Positions 57,101 through 64,000 of a stretch of 64,000 nucleotides of DNA are shown here, piece by piece. A program made the position numbers and the translations under genes. Source of the stretch: Beroe forskalii (Eukaryota > Ctenophora > Nuda > Beroida > Beroidae); NCBI GenBank assembly GCA_011033025.1, contig WFMF01000013.1:62001-126000 (forward strand), written 5' to 3'. The notes under the pieces are model-generated. The model saw nothing but the letters and a program-made list of their open reading frames with translations, was not told where the DNA came from and made no database searches. Each line of letters begins with the position of its first letter. Within the stretch, counting starts at the first letter, position 1.

Positions 57101-60100
57101 CGATCACAATGATTTTCTCCATTGAAACTTGTGAAATAGGTACCTTTTGGAGAACAACAATTTTCTTGAGAAATAGGTACCATTTTAGAAACTATCACTT
57201 TCTCAAGTGTAACTTTCGAAAAAGGTACCTTTTCGATCACAATGATTTTCTTCATTGAAACTTGTGAAATAGGTACCTTTTTGAGAACAGCAATTTTCTT
57301 GAGAATTAGGTACCTTTTTAGAAACTATCATTTTCTCAAGTGTAACTTTTGTAAAAGGTACCTTTTCGAAAGCAAAGATTTTCTCCGTTGAAACTTGTGA
57401 AATAGGTACCTTTTTGGAATTTTGGAAACAGCAATTTTCTTGAGAAATAGGTACCTTTTTAGAAACTATCGCTTTCTCAAGTGTAACTTTTGTAAAAGGT
57501 ACCTTTTCGAAAGCAAAGATTTTCTCCGTTGAAACTTGTGAAATAGGTACCTCTTTGAGAACATCAATTTTCTTGAGAAATAGGTACCTTTTTTAGAAAC
57601 TGTCACTTTCTCAAGTGTAGTTTTTGAAAAAGGTACTATTTCGATCACAATGATTTTCTCCATTGAAACTTGTGAAATAGGTACCATTTGGAGAACAACA
57701 ATTTTCTTGAGAAATAGGTACCTTTTTAGAAACTATCACTTTCTCAAGTGTAACTTTCGAAAAAGGTACCTTTTCGATCACAATGATTTTCTTCATTGAA
57801 ACTTGTGAAATAGGTACCTTTTCGAGAACAGCAATTTTCTTGAGAATTAGGTACCTTTTTAGAAATTATCATTTTCTCAAGTGTAACTTTTGTAAAAGGT
57901 ACCTTTTCGAAAGCAATGATTTTCTCCATTGAAGCTTCTGAAATACGTAAGTACCTTTTCGATTTTTAGAAAACAATTATTTCTTTAGACTTTTAGAGGG
58001 TACCTTTTTAAAAATACTTTTCAAGTTTAACCTAATAAATAGGTACTTTTTGAAAAAATAATTTCCTCCAGTGCAACTTTTGAAAAAAATTACTTAATAA
58101 GCTTTCCAAAACAAGGACTTTTTCTAGTGTAACTCATGAAATGGCACCTTGTTCATTATTGAAACACTCATTTTCAATAACTCTAGTGAAAAGGTGAAAG
58201 TTGTGGAGAGTGTTCCTTTTTAAAAACAGCCATTTTCTCAATAGTGTAACCTGTGAAAAAGGTGCCTTTTTGAAAATAAATAATTTTCTTTAGTGCAGTA
58301 TATCACTTTTTCATTCGTTGCTAATTAGTGCTCTCTTATCAGTAAACTATCATTTTCTTATCAGCACGTTTTTCTCATATAATGAAGGTTTACAACATTT
58401 ACTCTTTATGTGAAATAAAAGATGCCCAGCACCAAGAAATGCAAGAATTGGTAAAGAAAATTGTGTTTCATTTTGAAAAAGCCCTTTTAAAACTATCGCT
58501 TTCTCATTACCAATGGGACAAAAGGTGCACTTTATTGAACGCAAAGCAGGACTTGAAACTTTGAAATAGGTACCTTTTCAGCAACAAGCAATTTTCTTGA
58601 GAATTAGACCTTTTAGAAACTATCACTTTCTCAAGTGTAACTTTTGAAAAGCTGATCGATTTCAAGACCATCATGAAACTCTCCATTGAAACTTGTGAAA
58701 TATCAGTTGAAGAACCAGCTTTAGAAACTATCAAACCACCTCAAGTTTAGACGTCAGTGGCGAGCACTGTGAAAGAGGAGTTTTCTCCATTGAAGTCTTT
58801 ATAGCGCAAACAAATAACGTGAAGGAGAAACCAGTCAGCCAGACAGTCTTGAAGAAAGTGGTACAGGACGTTTTGCAAGGAGAGGATCGTTTGAACGTCG
58901 ATTTTTTGGCCTTTTTCGAGGAGGAGAACGAAGAGGACATCACAAAAGTCGATGAGATGTTTTCTCAATTCCTCGCGTTGAAGTCTGCCGTGTTGGACAG
59001 AAGAAGTTTGGTTGGAAATAGGTACCTTTTAAAAACCATCATCATCTCAACCGTTGCTTTTCTTGTCCTTTTCGAAAGCAATGATTTTTCCATTGAAACT
59101 TGTGAAAAGTCCTTTTGAGAACAACAATTTTCTCCCCGGAGGTACCTTTTAGAAACTTATCAGGAGCTCAAGTGTAACTTTTTAAAGGTACCTTTTCGGA
59201 GGAATGAAAAGAGAAACTTTCAGAATGGTAAAGTGTGTAGTGTTCTAAGGAGTGCTACAGATTCCTTATGATTAATGTACCTGTTAAGGAGACTTTAGTC
59301 AATTTTCTCCATGATTTTTAGTGTGATTGTGCGTGAATCATGATGATTTACTAGTTTCTACATGTTAGTATACAGGAAAACAAAGTCCTCAATGAGCGTT
59401 TTTCTCCATTCTATTGACTGTTTGAAATAGAGTTTTTTTCTGAGAATTGGAAAAGTGCCCTGTAGATGCATTTTTGATATTATTGGTACTGATTATACGG
59501 TATACTTAACTGAAATATCGGATAATTGTTTATGGAAAATAGAATAATTTTTCTGATTTTGAAATTAATTATTTAATTTAGACTTTTAATTTACATTTTT
59601 AGGAATTTTCTAATTTAAATTTATTTTCGAAAAATGGCATGATTTTCATTTAAATAAAGAATTCTATATCATTTTCGTCAATTTCTGATGAAAAGGTGGA
59701 AGTTCATGAAATGGTTGAATTTCATTTTTAAACTTCATTTTCAATAACTCTAGTGTAACCTGTGAAAAAGAAAATTTTTTTTAAAATAAATATTTTCTAT
59801 TTTCTAACCCATAAAAAGGCACCCCTTGGAGGGTTTTTCAATCAATCAAACTTGTGAAGTGAGCAACTTTTTGAAAAAAAAAAAACATCTAGTGTAACTC
59901 ATGAAATATGTACAGTTTTGAATTAACAATCACTTTATCCAGTGTAACTTGTGGAATAGCTGAATAGGCAACTTTTTGAAAACAAAGATTTTCAATTCTT
60001 GTTTCTAGTTATTAGTTAACCTTCTTGAAAACAACCACTTCCTCTGGTGTTACTTGTGAATAAGTACCTTTGAAAAAATTATTTTATTTTTAAAACAGAT

Positions 60101-60692
60101 TAAAGAACTAATAATAATCGGTTTTCTCTGGTGTATCTTGTGAAATGAGAACTGTTTTGAAACCATTTTAGCATGGATTAGCATATTATTATCTTGTAAA
60201 ATGGGCACCATTTTGAAAACATCTAGAGCAATTTATATACATTAATATTAATTCTATGGCCTTAAATAATTCAAATTGCATAGTCAACTTTGCACCAATC
60301 AAAGGAGAAAGTCTACCTAATCCATCATCCATAATCCATATTTTCAACTTAGTCATCTTTGGCTTGATTTTTTTTATTTGAGAGCAAAATCAAGAAAACC
60401 TGACTTGCATCAGCAAAAATAAAGTGGTTGGGAATTTTTTCTGTCTAGAACGGACCATTCACATCTCCAATATTTGTCTTCACTTCAAAACTTTAGTTGT
60501 TCTACCAATTAGACTGTTAGCGGTTGTGGGCAATACGTTCATTTTTGGCCTTTTTGTGAACATCTCAAAGATGGGGATTTTGGATAGAAATTTGCATAGA
60601 AATTTACTTCAATTTAGATAAATTGGTACCTTTTTTGGTCAGGTACCTTTTCAAAAATGCCCTTCTAAAGAAGGGTTGACATTGTTCGGAAG
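54193..60692. mobile_element. Second, end-truncated copy of the GGTACC element
   Basis: The same 133-bp satellite (54193-57950) and the same non-satellite tail as 31200-37440. The copy ends at TTGTTCGGAAG (60692), about 60 bp short of the terminal repeat seen in the first copy, and its left end starts directly in satellite. A 1.55-kb segment, about 58290-59845, is absent from the first copy. Confidence 0.9.
58290..59845 (+). other. 1.55-kb segment present only in copy 2, with unidentified ORFs
   Basis: The segment mixes satellite words (CTATCACTTTCTCAAGTGTA, CATTGAAACTTGTGAAATA) with unrelated sequence. A plus-strand frame open from about 58709 to 59118 has a non-repetitive core with KVVQDVLQGEDRLNVD, AFFEEENEEDITKVDEM and FSQFLALKSAVLD. 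A second frame at 58382-58564 has HQEMQELVKKIVFHFEKAL. Both read like helical, charged protein. No family was recognised. Confidence 0.6.
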
Positions 60693-61274
60693 AATTAAGT
60701 TATTTTTGCTTACTCGGCTAATTTTGGGGATTCGAATGAAAACTGAGTGTAATTTATTAACAATCCAAACTACATTTTATATTTTGAAAATCTCATTAAA
60801 AGGTATGAACATAAAGGACTGTTTACCAGTTATCAACTAAATTTCAAATCATTTCAATCTCTGAAAACACTTTTAAGATCACAAGAATATGTGAAATAGT
60901 ACTGAGTTGAATTATTAACATCACGTTGTTTCATTCTATAGCATGTAAACAGTCCTTTAATAGTTTTAAGGAAAATTGTAAACAACAAATATTATAGAAA
61001 TTATTCTGAAATATTCAAAGTACAAACAATCAATTTTGTATTTTACATTTTTTGTGATCGATATCGATGCCAACGTCTTCCCACTCTTACATCATTTGAG
61101 TGGTAGAGGGGGAACTGTGCGTTGAAACAAGTTCTAATAAGTTCGAGTCGTTCTGGAGTAACCGACTCAGGAGTATATCGGGTTCGTGTGTCTCTGACTG
61201 TATTCACATGGCAGGATGGGAAAGGGGGCGGGGAAGGACCTTTTGCTTTGTTAGCGCCGAGGAGAATGCTCGAA
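60693..61274. other. CHMP2A 3' flank
   Basis: AT-rich sequence between the element and the CHMP2A stop. An imperfect inverted pair, TAAAGGACTGTTTAC near 60812 and GTAAACAGTCCTTTA near 60946, suggests a small fold-back insertion. No gene was seen. Confidence 0.5.
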
Positions 61275-63185
61275 TCTAATCTCTTCGCAGATTGTCCAGC
61301 CTGGTGAAAGAATAGTTCAGTTGCTTCAATTCATAACTACCATCAATCATAACTAAAATTTATTTTGTTTGCAACAGCTTTCATAGAAATCTATTCCAGT
61401 GAGGTAAGAATGAACCCTCTGGAGAATTAAACCACTCCTATCTACTGCCCTAATCTTGTTACCCTAACTCTTAGTAACTCGACCCTAACAAATTAAGGAT
61501 TCATTCTCCGGAGGTTTCATTCAGTGAAACAACACCTTGCTAAGCAGCACTTAAACCAAGGAGTAGAAACCGAGAGGCTCCGTTGTCGGACCAATGATAT
61601 TGCGACAGACGTGGTAAACTGAGGATTAGAAAAAAATCTGATTCAAATCAGTTACTAACCTGGCTTGAAGTTCGTCATCTTCGTCCTGCTTCTTCGTGGA
61701 TTCCTTCGATGGGCCCACTGTGCCAGCACCAATGGGAACATTGCCCAGTTCCTCTCCTAGACTCAGTCCTAACTCATCTAACACTTGGTTCACAAGCTTA
61801 TCACTGAAAATAGCGGATGTTAGATGGCACTCAGAAATATCCAGCCAGAGGGAAGGAGTTTCCGAACGACTCCGGACCCTGACAACTTGTGAAATTCCGT
61901 ATCAGCGACACTGATTTCATCAGTCGTCGATGTATTTGCGCGCGCGGCGCGCGCGCAAAAATTTCATCAACGAAGTTGTGATATAGCGGTCCTTTGTGAC
62001 ACGAAATCGCACCGCGCGCTACAACAACGTATTAAAAACGTGTGACGGGCCCAAAAACAACTACCGAACAGACGATATCGTTGAGTTTCCACGTACGCGA
62101 ATCGATCAATGAAAATCGATCCTTTGTTTCATCCAATCGATACAAAAACACAAACCTCTCTTCTTCGTCCTCTTCCGCTCCAATTACGTCATCAACGATG
62201 TCGTTCATCATTTCCTCCTTCATGTCCATCATGTCAGCCTGAAAGAAGGAAACGTCACAAAGGAAAGAAGGAAACGTCACAAAACATTCAAATGTGAGTC
62301 GGATCTATTTCATGAGTGGAATTGCAACTGTGAAAATTTAAATGTTGGAGTAGAAATGATCCAAAGATATACAAAACTCCTTGTTAACAATTCTACACCG
62401 CGTCGTTATAGCATGCCTGTGAATGTTTGCACCATGGAACGTACAAACAACAGATAACATGCAGTTTATTGGGATTCGTCAGCGACCATATTCGTGACAA
62501 GAAGGGCCTTAAATACCAAAGGTTCTCGGAATGTATAGTTGAAGTAATGAAAGAATGAATCAAGTATCACCGAAATTACCTGCTTTTCGAATTCCATCAT
62601 AATTTTCTGCATTTCAGGCATGTTCATCTGCTTATTCATAGCTCCCATGGCCTTCGTGACACCTTTCATGGCATTGGCCATGGCACCCTGAGACTTCAAT
62701 GTAGTGACTTTCAGCGATACAGCCTGGATATTAGCTTTCATCATTATGAATTTCTTAACGTAGTTCCTGGTTCGGACCAAATCTTTAGCCATGACTTTGA
62801 CAGCCGCCATTTCACCTTGTTTCGCCATTTTCTTGATGTCAGCGATGACCTTCTTTTCTTGCTGCTCGAGTTTGGTTCGTTCTCTGTCGAGATCTCTGGA
62901 AATACGTCACTATGAAATAAATACTACAGCATTAACAAAGGGTGATACAACTGTATTTAAATCTCGAGTATAGTACTCCATACATCGATAGTTAATTCAG
63001 ATATTTAATTGAATTACATCTAAGTTATATCCGAGACATTCGTTGATACAATGCAATACAGTAAATACTACTCAAAACAATTGATACAATACAATGCATG
63101 CTTACCTGATTGCTCTGTTGAGTGCGCGCTGATTCTGCTTCAGCAGTTCTTCGGGCGTCTTTTTACGCCCAAACAGGAACGACAT
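61275..63185 (-). CDS. chmp2a: CHMP2A, ESCRT-III subunit, 5 exons
   Basis: Core ESCRT-III subunit that assembles with CHMP3 and Snf7/CHMP4 and recruits Vps4. Exons 63106-63185, 62580-62895, 62156-62238, 61660-61803 and 61275-61299 join in phase to 215 residues (human 222). The start MSFLFGRKKTPEELLKQNQR is the family N-terminus. MAKDLVRTRNYVKKF and MKGVTKAMGAMNKQM form the helical core. MMDMKEEMMNDIVDDVIGAE precedes VNQVLDELGLSLGEEL. The end LQARLDNLRRD is the C-terminal MIM motif. The last exon encodes only eight codons. The intron between the last two exons holds a 20-bp inverted pair (61408-61427 and 61503-61522). Confidence 0.97.
61408..61522. repeat. Fold-back element in last CHMP2A intron
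   Basis: GAATGAACCCTCTGGAGAAT and ATTCTCCGGAGGTTTCATTC pair with two mismatches; the loop is about 75 bp. Probably a small MITE. Confidence 0.7.
61931..61960. repeat. CG-rich perfect palindrome in CHMP2A intron
   Basis: TTTGCGCGCGC-GG-CGCGCGCGCAAA. Similar TTTGCGCGC islands occur near 5475-5530, 21140-21185, 29490-29550 and 54000-54040, so the motif is dispersed. Confidence 0.7.
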
Positions 63186-63732
63186 TTCTTATTGAGTTTG
63201 CTGATTTCTTGGTTCAACCTTTAATTATTACATTCTAGCTATATAGGGAGGAAATGGATGAGGAAAAATAATCAATTCAAAGAATCAACGATAATTGATT
63301 CAAATGCCAATCAAGGAATCAAGGCCCTACAAATATCTCATTTTTCCATGAAAATGGATTAACACGAACGTCAAATCAGTAACACTCTTTCTAAGGTTCT
63401 AATCAATACATTTGTACATTGTGGGTGAATAAATTAGTGAAATGACAAAACGTAATCATCAAAACATTCCCAACTTTGTTGGGTCATGAATGGAAACTTC
63501 AGGATTTTTGCACAATAACTGAGAACAGGGCTCCAGAATACAATATTAAACCTGGAAATCCTCTTGATTTCATCAACCAACGCGCTTCACTGACACTGCT
63601 AACTTCACTGACATTACTTCTGATTGTGAAATTACACACGATTTGCTCTAGATCGAGGGAGAGCTGAGCATAAACTGAACATAATTTGAACTTTTGAAAT
63701 GATCAAGCAATTGAACATCTGCTGGAAGTACT
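63186..63732. other. Intergenic: CHMP2A upstream region and NTMT1 3' flank
   Basis: AT-rich; no coding exon recognised. A 547-bp gap on the same strand separates the two genes. Confidence 0.5.
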
Positions 63733-64000
63733 TTATCTGAGCGCGTAGTACTTCACTTTGAACAACTCCCTAGGGAAGCCCTTTTGAAACGTTTCCTCCA
63801 GCAGCTCAAGTCCTGCCTTCTTAAAGATCTGTTTGAGTTGCAGATCTGATCTGGTAACACTGCTATCGTCTGCATCCAGTTCGCACCCTGCCTTGGTGAC
63901 GTTGTCCTTGATCACGATGTAGCCGTTCTTATTGATAGCGCCCTTCAGTCTCGCCAGCAGCTTGATAAAGTCGCTGTCTGAGAGGTATATGATAACCCAT
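63733..64000 (-). CDS. ntmt1: N-terminal Xaa-Pro-Lys methyltransferase NTMT1, C-terminal part
   Basis: SAM-dependent enzyme that methylates the alpha-amino group of proteins starting with Xaa-Pro-Lys after Met removal, such as RCC1. About 88 codons are visible, running off the window edge. The order is YLSDSDFIKLLARLKGAI, then NGYIVIKDNV, then DDSSVTRSDLQLKQIFKKAG, then FKVKYYALR and the stop at 63733-63735. This matches the last third of the family, including the IVIKDN strand and the D-SSV-R motif near the substrate site. The SAM-binding N-terminal part lies beyond the window. Confidence 0.93.
   Translation of the reverse strand, partial: WVIIYLSDSDFIKLLARLKGAINKNGYIVIKDNVTKAGCELDADDSSVTRSDLQLKQIFKKAGLELLEETFQKGFPRELFKVKYYALR

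Noticed and set aside
54193-57950. Many 60-95 codon minus-strand frames with KVPFSKVTLEKVIVSKKV
   Set aside because: They are the GGTACC satellite read in one frame and are interrupted at random by indels.

Overview
This is animal nuclear DNA. Genes are intron-rich with GT-AG splice sites, intergenic DNA is AT-rich, and tandem repeats are abundant. I rebuilt the gene models by hand, joining exons only where reading phase and similarity to known animal families agreed. The sequence does not name the species. Family divergence, genes nested inside introns and heavy minisatellite load would fit a non-bilaterian animal such as a ctenophore, but that is a weak inference.

Layout. 1-3.7 kb: intergenic DNA with a 1.7 kb, 19-bp satellite. 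3.7-24.9 kb (minus strand): a complete USP32-type deubiquitinase in 31 exons, with N-terminal EF-hands, a DUSP region, the split USP catalytic core and a C-terminal CaaX box. Its 4.6 kb intron 12 holds an intronless SV2/SVOP-like transporter on the plus strand. 26.5-27.6 kb (minus): CHMP2B (ESCRT-III). 29.2-50.8 kb (minus): the central and UCS part of the myosin chaperone UNC45 in 13 exons. One UNC45 intron (30.8-37.5 kb) holds a 6.5 kb element with terminal inverted repeats, built mostly of a GGTACC satellite. Another UNC45 intron (38.2-47.8 kb) holds a single-exon PAN/sushi membrane protein (minus), a Tc1/mariner-like element, palindromic DNA and a four-exon SRCR-like membrane protein with PPxY motifs (plus). 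51.1-52.1 kb is a 21-22 bp minisatellite. 54.2-60.7 kb is a second, truncated copy of the GGTACC element carrying an extra 1.55 kb segment with an unidentified ORF. 61.3-63.2 kb (minus): CHMP2A. 63.7 kb to the window end (minus): the C-terminal part of N-terminal methyltransferase NTMT1.

Function. The conserved genes are housekeeping factors for ubiquitin removal and endosomal traffic (USP32), ESCRT-III membrane scission (CHMP2A and CHMP2B), myosin folding (UNC45) and alpha-N-terminal methylation (NTMT1). Nothing suggests co-regulation beyond the nested arrangement.

The most unusual signal is recurrent duplication of gene edges. Short copies of exon ends with their splice sites, and of stop-codon regions, lie in tandem in the adjacent intron or flank. 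Several introns are also bounded by direct repeats of exonic sequence. A one-base frame break interrupts USP32 exon 15 and two interrupt the transporter; all lie beside G runs, so sequencing error is a real possibility.
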